A stretch of 64,000 nucleotides of DNA, from NCBI RefSeq assembly GCF_014851865.1, contig NZ_JACVAM010000003.1:124001-188000 (forward strand). Direction: 5' to 3'. Made by a program: the position numbers and the translations under genes. The stretch is from Pseudomonas sp. PDM16. Its GTDB lineage: Bacteria; Pseudomonadota; Gammaproteobacteria; Pseudomonadales; Pseudomonadaceae. The notes under the pieces were generated by a model. That model was given only the letters and a program-made list of their open reading frames with translations. It did no database searches and had not been told where the DNA came from. The first letter of the stretch is position 1. Every line of letters begins with the position of its first letter. Positions 50,952-61,035 of the stretch are shown here, piece by piece.

Positions 50952-51876
50952 ATGCCCACGCGCCGCCAATTCATCCAGCACTCCAGCGCCGTCGCCACCC
51001 TCGCCGCCTTGAGCCCGTTACTGCCTAACCTGGCTTGGGCCACGGACAGCAGCGGCCTGCTACGACGCAAGATTCCCTCCAGCGGCGAGCTGCTGCCGGT
51101 GATCGGCCTGGGCACCTCGCGCACCCACGACGTGTCGCTCGACGACGAGCACCTGGCACCGCTGCGCGAGGTACTTACCACTCTGACCGGAGGCGGCGCC
51201 AGCCTGGTCGACACCGCACCCAGCTACGGTCGCGCCGAGGCGGTCTGCGGTGAGCTGGCCAAAGGCACTGCACGCGAAAAAGCTGTTCCTCGCCAGCAAG
51301 GTCTCCTCCACCGGTCGTGACGCCGGCCAGCGGCAGATCGCCGCCAGCTTCAAAGACCTGCAGAGCGAGCGCATCGACCTGATGCAAGTGCACAACCTGC
51401 AGGACACCGAGACCCAGCTGCAGCTGCTGCGCGAGCTGAAGGAACAGGGCAAGGTGCGCTACATCGGTATTACCCATTACCTCGACTCCGCCCACGAGCG
51501 CCTGCTCGAGGTGCTGCGCCGCGAGCCGTTGGACTTCGTGCAATTCAACTATTCCATCGGCGAACGCAACGCCGAGCGCGAGCTGTTGCCGTTCTGCGCC
51601 GACAAGGGCATCGCCGTGCTGATCAACCGCCCCTTCCAACGCGCCGCGTTGTTCGACAGGGTCCGCGGCAAGGCGCTACCCGAATGGGCCAGGGCCGAAC
51701 TGGACGCCGGCTCCTGGGCTCAGCTGATGCTCAAGTACATCCTCGCCAACCCGGCGGTGACGGCGGTGATCCCGGCCACCTCCAAGGCCCACTACATGGC
51801 CGACAACCTGCAGGCCGGCCACGGGCGCTTACCTGACGAGGCGCAGCGCCGGCGCATCATCGAGCTGTTCGCCTGA
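50952..51876 (+). pseudogene. Tat-exported aldo/keto reductase, frameshifted
   Basis: The first frame (50952-51320) gives a twin-arginine signal (TRRQFIQ, ending LAWA) and the start of an aldo/keto reductase with LPVIGLGTSRT and VDTAPSYGRAE (catalytic Asp and Tyr), then derails. A second frame from about 51279 to 51876 continues with KLFLASKVSS (catalytic Lys), QVHNLQD (catalytic His) and VTAVIPATSK. Removing one A from the run at 51277-51281 joins them into one protein of about 308 residues with all four catalytic residues. It is either a fresh frameshift mutation or a sequence error. Confidence 0.85.
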
Positions 51877-51878
51877 AC

Positions 51879-53168
51879 ATGCGCCGGCGCCTGGGGCAGG
51901 CGATCAATGCCGAGGCCGGCGAGTTGGGTGCCGCCCTGGCCGGCTTCGCCCTGTTCTTCTGCCTGTTCTGCGGCTACTTCATGCTGCGCCCGATCCGCGA
52001 GTCGATGGGCATCCAGGCCGGCGTCGAGCACCTGCAGTGGCTGTTCACCGCCACCTTCGTCGCCATGTTGCTGGCGGTGCCGCTGTTCGCCTGGCTCAAC
52101 TCCCGAGTGCCGCGCCGGCAGTTCGTCGACTGGGTGTTCGGATTCTTCTGCCTCAACCTGCTGGCCTTTGTCGGGCTGTTCGCCATGGCCGGTGACAACC
52201 TGTGGCTGGCCCGCACCTTCTATGTATGGATCTCGGTGTACAACCTGTTCGTCGTCTCACTGGCCTGGAGCCTGATGGCCGACGTGTTCGACGCTCCCCA
52301 GGCCAAGCGTCTGTTCGCCTTCATCGCCGCCGGCGCCAGCGTCGGCGGGCTGGCAGGGCCTGCACTCAGCGCCCTGCTGGTCGAGACAATGGACGCCGCC
52401 GGGCTGTGCCTGCTGGCCGCCCTGCTGTTAGGCGCGGCACTGGCGCTCAAGCACTACCTGATGGCCTGGCGCGAGCACACCGGTGCCGGTCGCCCCGGTG
52501 CCGCGCCCAGCGAAAGCCCTCGGCAGCCAGTGCCGGGCAATCCGTTCAGAGGCCTGACCCGCGTGCTGGGCTCGCCTTATCTGCTCGGCGTATCGGCCTT
52601 CGTCATCTTGCTGGCAACGGTGAGCACCTTCCTCTACTTCGAGCAGGCGCGCCTGGTGGCCGAGATGCTCCCCGAGCGCGATGCGCAGGTGCGCGTGTTC
52701 GGCATCATCGACTTCGTGGTGCAGGCCGGTGCACTGGCGGCGCAGCTGTTCATCACCGGGCGGGTAGCCCAGCGCCTGGGCATTCGCGTGCTGCTGGCAG
52801 CAGTACCGATGCTGATGTGCCTGGGCTTCGTCGGCCTGGCGCTGGCGCCGACCTTCGCCGTGCTGGCAGCGCTGATGATCGTGCGGCGCATCGGCGAATA
52901 CGCCTTCGTTCGCCCCGGCCGCGAGATGCTGTTCGCTCCACTCGATGCCGAGACCAAATACAAGGCGAAGAACTTTATCGACACCGTGGTCTACCGCGGT
53001 GGCGACGCCATCAGCGGCTGGGCCAAGACTCTGCTCGACACCTTGAGTCAGGGCATCCTGCTGGTGGCGCTGGTAGGCGCCGCCTGCGCCGCGCTATGGA
53101 GCGTGCTCGGCTGGCACCTGGGCAACCGCGCGGACCGCGCCACCGAAGAGCGGCGCGGCCCTCGTTAG
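51879..53168 (+). CDS. MFS transporter, NTP/NDP-translocase-like
   Basis: This 429-residue membrane protein has about 11-12 hydrophobic segments. It opens with GFALFFCLFCGYFMLRPIRESMGIQ and has FAFIAAGASVGGLAGPALSAL and RRIGEYAFVRPGREMLFAPL, features shared with the nucleotide-transporter branch (TlcA-like) of the major facilitator superfamily found in free-living bacteria. The real substrate is unknown. It starts 2 bases after the aldo/keto reductase gene and overlaps the convergent next gene at the stops. Confidence 0.8.
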   Translation: MRRRLGQAINAEAGELGAALAGFALFFCLFCGYFMLRPIRESMGIQAGVEHLQWLFTATFVAMLLAVPLFAWLNSRVPRRQFVDWVFGFFCLNLLAFVGLFAMAGDNLWLARTFYVWISVYNLFVVSLAWSLMADVFDAPQAKRLFAFIAAGASVGGLAGPALSALLVETMDAAGLCLLAALLLGAALALKHYLMAWREHTGAGRPGAAPSESPRQPVPGNPFRGLTRVLGSPYLLGVSAFVILLATVSTFLYFEQARLVAEMLPERDAQVRVFGIIDFVVQAGALAAQLFITGRVAQRLGIRVLLAAVPMLMCLGFVGLALAPTFAVLAALMIVRRIGEYAFVRPGREMLFAPLDAETKYKAKNFIDTVVYRGGDAISGWAKTLLDTLSQGILLVALVGAACAALWSVLGWHLGNRADRATEERRGPR

Positions 53169-53671
53169 GCGATCAGGTCCCGGGTTTCCTGGTAGGTGGT
53201 GATCGCCTCGATGGCGGTCCGCGTGGTGACCGTCTGCTGTGGGCCGAAAGTCAGCTGGTTGGCCTCGGTCCGCTGTTGGACGAGACTCTGCGGAGCCAGG
53301 GGATCATTCTGCTCGGCACTCAGGTCCTGATCGGCCCGCTGCGCCTCCAGGAATCGCTCCACCTGCTGCTGACGCAGTCGGTCCTGCAAGGTATTGGTGG
53401 CCTCTTCGTTGGCTTGTCGCGTCTGCTCGGCCAGCTCCTCACGCAACAGGTCACGTCGTTCTTCGGCCAGTTCCTGCTGCCGAGCGGACCGCTCGGCGGC
53501 CCGTTCTCGGGCCAGCTCCAGACGATCCTGCAGACGCTCGGCACTGGTGGGATTGAGCTCCGTGTCAAAACGGTTACGCACGGTGCCCAATGCGGTGTCA
53601 CTGTCGTTGTCTGCCCGCAGTGGGCGCGACTCGTAGAGGCTGTTGCCAATCGGGTTGATGGCGATAGGCAT
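53165..53671 (-). CDS. coiled-coil-rich hypothetical protein
   Basis: This 168-residue protein has a neutral N terminus (MPIAINPIGNSLYESRPL) and a long charged stretch (about residues 40-125) rich in Arg, Glu, Gln and Ala that should form a coiled coil. GGGAGAA precedes the start. No signal or membrane segment. The layout recalls small secretion-apparatus or scaffold proteins, but no family was recognised. Confidence 0.68.
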   Translation of the reverse strand: MPIAINPIGNSLYESRPLRADNDSDTALGTVRNRFDTELNPTSAERLQDRLELARERAAERSARQQELAEERRDLLREELAEQTRQANEEATNTLQDRLRQQQVERFLEAQRADQDLSAEQNDPLAPQSLVQQRTEANQLTFGPQQTVTTRTAIEAITTYQETRDLIA

Positions 53672-53952
53672 AGGGTTCTCCCTGGTTTCTCGGCCTGGGA
53701 GCCCCAGTCTACGACCCTGCAAGCCCATGCTTTAGGCGGATGAGGCATAAGGCGCGGGAGCAGATGGTCTAGCACTTTTTCCAGGTACCGAGGTCGGCCC
53801 GTGTCGCTTCCACCGTTCTGCGTCTTTGGTATTACCCAGGCCAGAGGCGCTCCGCGCAAATTCGCCGCTGCGCTTGCCAAAGTGGCGTTGCAGAGCCTTC
53901 GCGCCTCGCCTGTTCGGCTATCTCCCAGAGAAAACACGACGAACGGTCGCGA
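53672..53952. other. intergenic region without a recognisable gene
   Basis: This 281-base stretch separates the coiled-coil gene from the convergently placed end of the LysR gene. No credible coding frame, terminator or repeat was found. Confidence 0.4.
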
Positions 53953-54852
53953 TCAGACCTCGCCCAACGACTGGATCTGCTCGATCAGCCACTGCAGCGG
54001 CGTATCGCGGCTGCGCAGATCGAGGCTGACGATCTCCAGATGGAATGGCCCCAGCTCGAACGGCAGGTCGAACAGCTGCAGCGGCAGCAGACCGGCGAAG
54101 TAGCGCGCCAGGCGCGTCGGCAGCACCGCCACCAAATCGCCACCGGTGGCGATGTGTGCGGCCTGCAGGTAGTTCGGCGTGGTGTAGACGATCTCGCGGC
54201 TGAGGCCATGTTCGCCCAGCCACTGCTCGACCATGCCGCGGGTCTGCCCGCCGTGCACCCACAGGTGCCGCAGGCGCAGGAAGCCATCCAGGCTCAGGCC
54301 GTTGTGCAGTTGCGGGTGATCGCGGCGCGCCACCAGCTGCAGGGTTTCGCTCATCCAACGGCGACCGATGAAGCGCGGCGGCAACGCCTCGAAGCGACCG
54401 AGGGCGAGGTCGATCTCGCCCTTCTCCAGCGCCTCGGCTGGCAGGCGTGGCGACAGGTGCCGCACGTCGATGCGGATGCCCGGCGCCAGCTCGGCCAGGC
54501 GCGCCAGCAGGCGCGGCATCAGCAGCATCTCGGCGTAGTCGGTGAGAGCGATGGTGAAGCGCTGGCGGCTGCGCGCCGGGTCGAAGCGGCTACCTTCGCT
54601 GAGGCTCTCCTCGATCTGCCGCAGCGCCGCGCGGATCGGCGCCTCCAGCTCTAGCGCCCGCGGCGTCGGCTGCATGGCGCGGCCAACGCGCACCAGCAGC
54701 GGGTCGTCGAGCAGGTCGCGCAGGCGCCCCAGTGCATTGCTCACCGCCGGCTGGCTGAGCGCCAGATGCTCGGCGGCGCGCGAGACATTGCGCTCGCGCA
54801 GCAGGGCATCGAGCACTCGCAGAAGGTTGAGGTCGAAGGTCGATATATTCAC
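53953..54852 (-). CDS. LysR-family transcriptional regulator
   Basis: This 299-residue protein has an N-terminal helix-turn-helix (DLNLLRVLDALLRERNVSRAAEHLALSQPAVSNALGR, NodD-like branch) and a LysR effector domain. It is divergent from the 3-hydroxyacyl-CoA dehydrogenase gene with 95 bases between starts, so it probably controls that beta-oxidation-like operon. The inducer is unknown. Confidence 0.87.
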   Translation of the reverse strand: MNISTFDLNLLRVLDALLRERNVSRAAEHLALSQPAVSNALGRLRDLLDDPLLVRVGRAMQPTPRALELEAPIRAALRQIEESLSEGSRFDPARSRQRFTIALTDYAEMLLMPRLLARLAELAPGIRIDVRHLSPRLPAEALEKGEIDLALGRFEALPPRFIGRRWMSETLQLVARRDHPQLHNGLSLDGFLRLRHLWVHGGQTRGMVEQWLGEHGLSREIVYTTPNYLQAAHIATGGDLVAVLPTRLARYFAGLLPLQLFDLPFELGPFHLEIVSLDLRSRDTPLQWLIEQIQSLGEV

Positions 54853-54892
54853 GAGAGGAATTCAACTTATCACAAGTCAAAATTTCTCAAAT

Positions 54893-54906
54893 AGTACAGC
54901 GGTACT
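54893..54906. promoter_or_regulatory. palindrome between the LysR gene and its divergent operon
   Basis: AGTAC-AGCG-GTACT lies in the 95-base divergent spacer, about 40 bases before the dehydrogenase start. It could be part of a LysR site. Confidence 0.35.
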
Positions 54907-54947
54907 TAAGGTGCGTCAGTTTTCGCTATCGCGTTCGAGGAAAGGCT

Positions 54948-56186
54948 ATGAGCAATAACTACAAGATCGAACAGGCCGCCGTGATCGGCGCCGGCACCAT
55001 GGGCCGCGGCATCGTCATCAGCCTGGCCAACGCCGGCATCCCGGTCCTGTGGCTGGACAACAACCCGCAGATGGTCGAGGCCGGCCTGAAGATGGCCGAG
55101 GACACCTGGGCGCAGAACGTCGCCAAGGGCCGCATCACCACTGGCGAAGCCAGCCTGCGCCTGTCGCGCATCCAGGCGGTGAACGAGTACGCCGACCTGG
55201 CCGATGTCGATCTGGTGATCGAAGCGGTCTACGAGAACCTCGAACTCAAGCAGGAAATCTTCCGCACCCTCGACCGCATCGTGAAGCCAGGCGCGATCCT
55301 CGCCAGCAACACTTCGGCGCTGGACATCGACGCCATCGCCGCCGTCACCGCCCGCCCGCAGGACGTGCTCGGCCTGCACTTCTTCAGCCCGGCGCACATC
55401 ATGAAGCTGCTGGAAATCGTGCGTGGCGGCAAGACCGCACCGGCCGTGCTCGACGCCGCCGTGGCCCTCGGCCAGCGCATCGGCAAGATCAGCGTGGTGG
55501 CCGGCAACTGCGACGGCTTCATCGGCAACCGCATGCTGCACACTTACGTGTTCGAGGCGCGCAGCATGCTGCTCGAAGGCGCTTACCCACATCAGGTCGA
55601 CAGCGCTCTGCAGGGCTTCGGCTTCGCCATGGGCCCGTTCCGCATGTACGACGTGGTCGGCATCGATCTGGAATGGCGTGCCCGCGAGCTGGCCGGCAAG
55701 GGCCAGGACGTGGCGCAGGTGCAGGTCGACAACCGCCTGTGCGAACTCGGCCGCTTCGGCCAGAAGTCTGGCAAGGGTTACTACAGCTACGCGCCGGGCA
55801 GCCGCCAGGCCGAGCACGATCCGCTGGTAGACGCGCTGGTGCAGCGCGAGGGCGAACGCCTCGGCTACCAGCGCCGCAACGTCGGCCCAGAGGAGATTCT
55901 CGAGCGCTGCCTGCTGGCCCTGGTCAACGAGGGCGCGAAGATTCTCGAGGAGAACATCACCGCCAACAGCCATGACGTCGACCTGGTCTACCTCAACGGC
56001 TACGGCTTCCCCGCCGACAAGGGCGGACCAATGGCCTGGGCCGACGCCCAGGGCGTGGCCGCCATTCGCGAGCGCCTGCTGAACCTCACCGAGCGCTTCG
56101 GCGCACACTGGCAGCCGGCCGGCCTGATCGACCGCCTGGTGGCGGACAACAAGCGCTTCGCCGACGTACAGGAGGGTCGCGCATGA
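54948..56186 (+). CDS. 3-hydroxyacyl-CoA dehydrogenase
   Basis: This 412-residue NAD enzyme has the Rossmann motif VIGAGTMGRGI (residues 12-22) and VIEAVYENL with the catalytic region HFFSPAHIMKLLEIV. NCDGFIGNRM and a second C-terminal 3HCDH domain follow. It has no enoyl-hydratase part, unlike FadB, so it is a stand-alone dehydrogenase. GAGGAAAG precedes the start. The stop overlaps the acyl-CoA dehydrogenase start (ATGA), and a LysR gene is divergent. Confidence 0.93.
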   Translation: MSNNYKIEQAAVIGAGTMGRGIVISLANAGIPVLWLDNNPQMVEAGLKMAEDTWAQNVAKGRITTGEASLRLSRIQAVNEYADLADVDLVIEAVYENLELKQEIFRTLDRIVKPGAILASNTSALDIDAIAAVTARPQDVLGLHFFSPAHIMKLLEIVRGGKTAPAVLDAAVALGQRIGKISVVAGNCDGFIGNRMLHTYVFEARSMLLEGAYPHQVDSALQGFGFAMGPFRMYDVVGIDLEWRARELAGKGQDVAQVQVDNRLCELGRFGQKSGKGYYSYAPGSRQAEHDPLVDALVQREGERLGYQRRNVGPEEILERCLLALVNEGAKILEENITANSHDVDLVYLNGYGFPADKGGPMAWADAQGVAAIRERLLNLTERFGAHWQPAGLIDRLVADNKRFADVQEGRA

Positions 56187-57973
56187 GCTACCAAGCCCCC
56201 CTGCGCGACATGCGCTTCGTGCTGCACGAACTGTTCGACGTCGCCGGCCACTGCGAGCGCCTGAACAACGGCCTCGACCGCGAGCTGATCGACGGCGTGC
56301 TGGAGGAGGCTGCGGCCTTTACCGGCAACGAGATCGCCCCGCTCAACCGCAACAGCGACGAGCAAGGCTGCCAGCTGGAGAACGGCGACGTCACTACGCC
56401 CACAGGCTTCCGTTCCGCCTACAAGCAGTACGTCGACAACGGCTGGGCGAGCATGACCGGGCCGCTCGACTTCGGCGGACAGGGCTTCCCGCAGCTGGTG
56501 TCCTTCGCCTTCCACGAGATGCTGATGGGCGCCTCGCTGTCGTTCCGCATCTACTCCGGGCTCACCGAGGGCGCCGTGCTGGCGCTCGACAAGCACGGCA
56601 GCAACGAGCTCAAGGACGCTTACCTGGCCAAGATGGTCGGCGGCCAGTGGACCGGCACCATGTGCCTGACCGAACCGCAGGCCGGCACCGACCTGGCCCT
56701 GCTGCGCACCCGCGCCGAACCGCAGGCCGATGGCAGCTACAAGGTCACCGGCAACAAGATCTTCATCAGTGGCGGCGAGCAGGACCTGTCCGAGAACATC
56801 GTCCATCTGGTGCTGGCGCGCCTGCCGGACGCACCGGCCGGCGTGAAGGGCATCAGCCTGCTGCTGGTACCCAAGTTCATCGCCACCGCCGAGGGCGGCC
56901 TGGGCCAGCGCAACGCGCTGTCCTGCGGCGCCATCGAGCACAAGATGGGCATCAAGGGCGCCTCCACCTGCGTGATGAACTTCGACGGCGCCACTGGCTG
57001 GCTGGTTGGCGAGGCCAACCAGGGCCTGGTGGGCATGTTCACCATGATGAACGACGCGCGCTTCCAGGTCGGCCTGCAGGGCCTGGGCATCGGCGAGGCG
57101 GCCTTCCAGGGCGCCCTGCGCTATGCCCGCGAGCGCCTGCAGTCGCGCGGCCTGACTGGCGCCGTTGCACCCGAGAAGGCGGCCGACCCGATCATCGTGC
57201 ACCCGGACGTGCGACGCATGCTGCTGACCCAGAAGACCCTGGTCGAAGGCTGCCGCATGCTCGCCGCCTACACCGCGCGCCAGCTCGACCTGGAGCACGG
57301 CGCCAGTGACGCCGCCGCACGCAAGGCCGCTGGCAAACGCGCCGCGCTGCTGATCCCGATCGTCAAAGCCTTCTTCACCGACATGGGCCAGGAAGTCGCC
57401 AGCCACGCGGTGCAGGTCTACGGCGGCCATGGATTTATCCGCGAGTGGGGCATGGAACAGCTGATGCGCGACAGCCGCATCACCCAGCTCTATGAAGGCA
57501 CCAACGGCATCCAGGCGCTCGACCTGATCCGCCGCAAGCTACTGGGCGACGGCGGTACCGAACTCAACGCGCTGATCGACGAGTTCGCCGCCCGTGCCCG
57601 CGACACCGCCGCGCAACCGGCCTTGGCCGAGTCCGCGCGCCTGGTCGAGCAGCGTCTGCAGCAATGGCGCGAACTGGCCGCCCAGGTGATCGCCAACAGC
57701 CAGGCAGATGCCCAGGAAATCGGTGCGGCCTCGGTGGACTTCCTGCAGTACTCGGCCTATGTGTTGCTGGCCGGTTTCTGGTTGCAGGCCGCCAGCACCG
57801 CCCAGCAGGCGCTGGACGCAGGCACCGGCGAGGCGGCTTTCTATCAGGCCAAGCTGAATAGCGCCGAGTTCTACCTGCGCCGCGTGCTGCCACGCGCCAG
57901 CAGCCACCGCGAAGCCCTGCTGGGCGGCGCGCAATGCCTGATGGCGATGCCGGAGGAAAGCTTCGCCTTCTGA
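56183..57973 (+). CDS. acyl-CoA dehydrogenase
   Basis: This 596-residue flavoenzyme introduces the alpha,beta double bond into an acyl-CoA. It has the N-terminal extension MSYQAPLRDMRFVLHELFDV, the FAD block MCLTEPQAGTDLALLRT and the signature QVYGGHGFIREWGMEQLMRDSRI with ITQLYEGTNGIQA. The length and C-terminal extension match the large DmdC/FadE5-like class, not the 380-residue short-chain enzymes. Coupled to the dehydrogenase upstream. Confidence 0.93.
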   Translation: MSYQAPLRDMRFVLHELFDVAGHCERLNNGLDRELIDGVLEEAAAFTGNEIAPLNRNSDEQGCQLENGDVTTPTGFRSAYKQYVDNGWASMTGPLDFGGQGFPQLVSFAFHEMLMGASLSFRIYSGLTEGAVLALDKHGSNELKDAYLAKMVGGQWTGTMCLTEPQAGTDLALLRTRAEPQADGSYKVTGNKIFISGGEQDLSENIVHLVLARLPDAPAGVKGISLLLVPKFIATAEGGLGQRNALSCGAIEHKMGIKGASTCVMNFDGATGWLVGEANQGLVGMFTMMNDARFQVGLQGLGIGEAAFQGALRYARERLQSRGLTGAVAPEKAADPIIVHPDVRRMLLTQKTLVEGCRMLAAYTARQLDLEHGASDAAARKAAGKRAALLIPIVKAFFTDMGQEVASHAVQVYGGHGFIREWGMEQLMRDSRITQLYEGTNGIQALDLIRRKLLGDGGTELNALIDEFAARARDTAAQPALAESARLVEQRLQQWRELAAQVIANSQADAQEIGAASVDFLQYSAYVLLAGFWLQAASTAQQALDAGTGEAAFYQAKLNSAEFYLRRVLPRASSHREALLGGAQCLMAMPEESFAF

Positions 57974-58148
57974 ATCGTTGGCGCTCCTGATTTGGCGTTG
58001 AGCGCAGCGATGCCCTGCAGCCATGCATGGGCATCCCTGTGCTCATCGCCTCCTGAAACACGCGCTGAAGAACCTCTCGAATGCTTTGTCAGAACCGTCA
58101 ACCTGATAGATAAGCAAAGCGCTATCCGCCAGGCTGAAGGCCAGGACC

Positions 58149-58217
58149 GCAAGGTGCGCCGTGTGCACCATGCCTGCCATACGCACTCGAACAGTCGGTG
58201 CGCACGGCGCACCCTAC
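58149..58217. repeat. REP-like inverted repeat, copy 2 (imperfect)
   Basis: The right arm (58197-58217) is identical to that of the copy at 36274-36294. The left arm (58149-58169) differs from the perfect form at three positions, and the loop is 27 bases long. It lies in the gap before the esterase gene. Confidence 0.8.
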
Positions 58218-58253
58218 AGTCGCGGCATCTCGATCCCCTACTGTGAGACACGC

Positions 58254-59246
58254 ATGACAACGACAAGAAAAGTGCTGATTTCACTCCTTCTGCTCGCCAC
58301 CCTCGCGGCCGGGCTGTATGCCTATTTCCTTTATGCACCCAAGCCCACCCAACCGGCCTTGAGTGCCACGCTGCAGCATGAGCGCATCGAGCTTGGCGGC
58401 CTGCAGCGCGACTACGCGTTCTATGCGCCGAAGAACCTGCCAGCCAATGCGCCGCTGGTGTTCGTCCTGCACGGCTCGCTGCAGACCATCGACGACATCC
58501 GCACCTTCAGCGCCTACGCCTTCGAGCGCCTGGCCGATCATCATGGCTTCATCGTCGTCTACCCGCAGGGCTTCGAGAAGAACTGGAACGACTGCCGGCG
58601 TACCGCTGACTACCCAGCTCGCGCGCAGAACATCGACGACAAGGGTCTGATCACCGCGCTGATCCAGCGCTTCGCCCGCCAGCACGGCACCGACCCGCAG
58701 CGCGCGTTCCTCACCGGCTATTCCAACGGTGGCCAGCTGGGCCTGCGCATCGCCTTGGAAAACCCAGCGTTGCTGGCCGGTGTCGCCGCCTTCGCCGCCA
58801 ACCTGCCCACCGACGACAACCTGGCCTGTACGCCGTCCGGCCAGGCCGTGCCGGTGCTGCTGATGAACGGCACGCGCGACCCGATCAACCCGTACAACGG
58901 CGGCGTGGTCACCCTGTTCGGCTTCGGTAACCGCGGCACCGTGCGCTCGGCCTACGAGTCGGCGCTGTACTTCGCCAACCTGGCCGGCTACCCGCGCGAT
59001 GCGGTGCGCAGCAGCACAGCCTGGAACGATCCAAACGACCCAGCGCAACGCGTCAGCCTCGACCAGTGGCAGGCCGATGGCCGTGCCGAGATTGCCCTGT
59101 ACGGAGTGATCGGTGGCGGCCACCTGTTGCCCCAGGGCGACTTCCGCGCGCCGCGCCTGCTCGGCCCCACCCTTTCCGGTTTCGACGGCCCACGGGCCAT
59201 CTGGGACTTTTTCGCCCGCCAGCAGCCCGTGCCGGCGCGGCCCTGA
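58254..59246 (+). CDS. exported PHB-depolymerase-like esterase (LpqC/CE1 type)
   Basis: This 330-residue alpha/beta hydrolase has an N-terminal membrane anchor or signal (KVLISLLLLATLAAGLYAYF). The oxyanion segment LVFVLHGSLQT, the nucleophile motif GYSNGGQLGL (Ser in the GxSxG position) and a C-terminal GGGH follow, the pattern of PHB depolymerase, feruloyl esterase and LpqC enzymes. It probably works outside the cytoplasmic membrane. The start giving MTTTRKV is chosen over a longer reading through the REP-like repeat. Confidence 0.83.
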   Translation: MTTTRKVLISLLLLATLAAGLYAYFLYAPKPTQPALSATLQHERIELGGLQRDYAFYAPKNLPANAPLVFVLHGSLQTIDDIRTFSAYAFERLADHHGFIVVYPQGFEKNWNDCRRTADYPARAQNIDDKGLITALIQRFARQHGTDPQRAFLTGYSNGGQLGLRIALENPALLAGVAAFAANLPTDDNLACTPSGQAVPVLLMNGTRDPINPYNGGVVTLFGFGNRGTVRSAYESALYFANLAGYPRDAVRSSTAWNDPNDPAQRVSLDQWQADGRAEIALYGVIGGGHLLPQGDFRAPRLLGPTLSGFDGPRAIWDFFARQQPVPARP

Positions 59247-59263
59247 CCTTCGGAGGATTCGTC

Positions 59264-60427
59264 ATGCAACCCTTCAGCTTCGCCACCACTGCGCAGATCC
59301 TCTGCGAATCCGGTTCCAGCGTGCGCCTCGCCAGCCTGTGCCAGGAGCGCGGCGCCCAGCGCGTGATGCTGGTCACCGACCCCGGCATCACCCGCTTCGG
59401 CCTGCTCGACGGCGTGCTGCCCGGCTTCGCCCAGGCCGGCGTGGCCGTGGAAGTGTTCGACCAGGTGATCGCCGACCCGCCCGAAGCCATCGTGCTCAAC
59501 GCCGTGGAGCGCGCCCGCGCCCTCGGCGCCGACCTGGTGATCGGCTTCGGCGGCGGCAGCTCAATGGACGTGGCCAAGCTGGTCGCCCTGCTCGCCCATC
59601 CCAACTGTCAGCAATCGCAGAAGGATATCTACGGCGTGGGCAACGCCCGTGGCCAGCGCCTGCCGCTGATCCAGGTGCCGACCACCGCCGGCACCGGTTC
59701 GGAGGTGACGCCCATCTCCATCGTTACCACCGGCGAAACCACCAAGATGGGCGTGGTCTCGCCACTGCTGCTACCGGATCTGGCGCTGCTCGACGCCGAG
59801 CTGACTCTCGGCCTGCCGCCAGCGGTGACAGCCGCGACCGGCATCGACGCCATGGTCCACGCCATCGAGGCCTACACCACCAAGCTGAAGAAGAATCCGC
59901 TGTCCGACCTGCTGGCCCGCGAGGCCCTGCGCCTGCTGGCTGCCAATCTGGATGAGGCGGTGCACAACGGCGGCAACCGCGAGGCGCGCCAGGCCATGCT
60001 GCTCGGTGCCTGCCTGGCCGGCCAAGCCTTCGCCAATGCGCCGGTGGCAGCGGTGCATGCCCTGGCCTATCCGCTGGGTGGGCACTTCCATATTCCCCAT
60101 GGCCTCTCCAACGCCCTGGTGCTGCCGCATGTGCTGCGCTTCAACGCCCCGGCCGCCATGCCGTTGTATGCCGAATTGGCGCCGCTGCTGCTCGGCGAGC
60201 GCTTCCAGGGCGGCAGCACGGAACAACGTTGTACCGCCTTTATCGATGAGCTGGCCGCGCTGAATCAGCGCTGCGGCCTGCCCAGCCGCCTGCGCGATGC
60301 CGGCGTGCCGGAGGCCATGCTGAACACCCTGGCCAGCGACGCCATGCTCCAGCAGCGCCTGCTGGTGAATAATCCGCGCGAAGTCAGCGAGGCTGATGCG
60401 CTGGCCATTTACCAAGCGGCGTATTGA
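59264..60427 (+). CDS. iron-containing alcohol dehydrogenase
   Basis: This 387-residue group III dehydrogenase has the NAD-binding motif GFGGGSSMDVAK and PTTAGTGSEVTPISI. The metal-ligand helix contains HALAYPLGGHFHIPHGLSNA. GGAGG precedes the start, chosen over long upstream in-frame readings that run through the esterase gene. The gap from the esterase is only 17 bases, so the two are likely co-transcribed. The substrate (a primary or hydroxyacid alcohol) is not evident. Confidence 0.9.
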   Translation: MQPFSFATTAQILCESGSSVRLASLCQERGAQRVMLVTDPGITRFGLLDGVLPGFAQAGVAVEVFDQVIADPPEAIVLNAVERARALGADLVIGFGGGSSMDVAKLVALLAHPNCQQSQKDIYGVGNARGQRLPLIQVPTTAGTGSEVTPISIVTTGETTKMGVVSPLLLPDLALLDAELTLGLPPAVTAATGIDAMVHAIEAYTTKLKKNPLSDLLAREALRLLAANLDEAVHNGGNREARQAMLLGACLAGQAFANAPVAAVHALAYPLGGHFHIPHGLSNALVLPHVLRFNAPAAMPLYAELAPLLLGERFQGGSTEQRCTAFIDELAALNQRCGLPSRLRDAGVPEAMLNTLASDAMLQQRLLVNNPREVSEADALAIYQAAY

Positions 60428-60439
60428 TCATCTGCCCGG

Positions 60440-60473
60440 GCCGGATGGTTCGATGGAGCGCGATCCATCCGGC
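60440..60473. other. inverted repeat after the alcohol dehydrogenase gene
   Basis: GCCGGATGG (60440-60448) and CCATCCGGC (60465-60473) form a perfect 9-bp stem with a 16-base loop in the 147-base gap before the thioesterase gene. No T tract. Confidence 0.45.
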
Positions 60474-60574
60474 GAATGCTGGAGCAGACCAATAGCCCGC
60501 AATACAGCCGACGAATCAAAGTATCCCAGCCGCCTCCCAGGCCTTAGGGTGGTACGCAAGCACGAGGACCGAGC

Positions 60575-61009
<435 letters not shown>

Positions 61010-61035
61010 CACGACCACAACAGGAGCATTTCGCC

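Noticed and set aside
51277..51281. Programmed ribosomal frameshift in the aldo/keto reductase
   Set aside because: The required shift is +1, the run is only five As with no X-XXY-YYZ heptamer, and enzymes of this family are not known to use frameshifting; a mutation or sequence error is simpler.
53801..54103. 100-residue plus-strand frame over the intergenic region and LysR 3' end
   Set aside because: No ribosome site or domain; its second half is antisense to the LysR gene.
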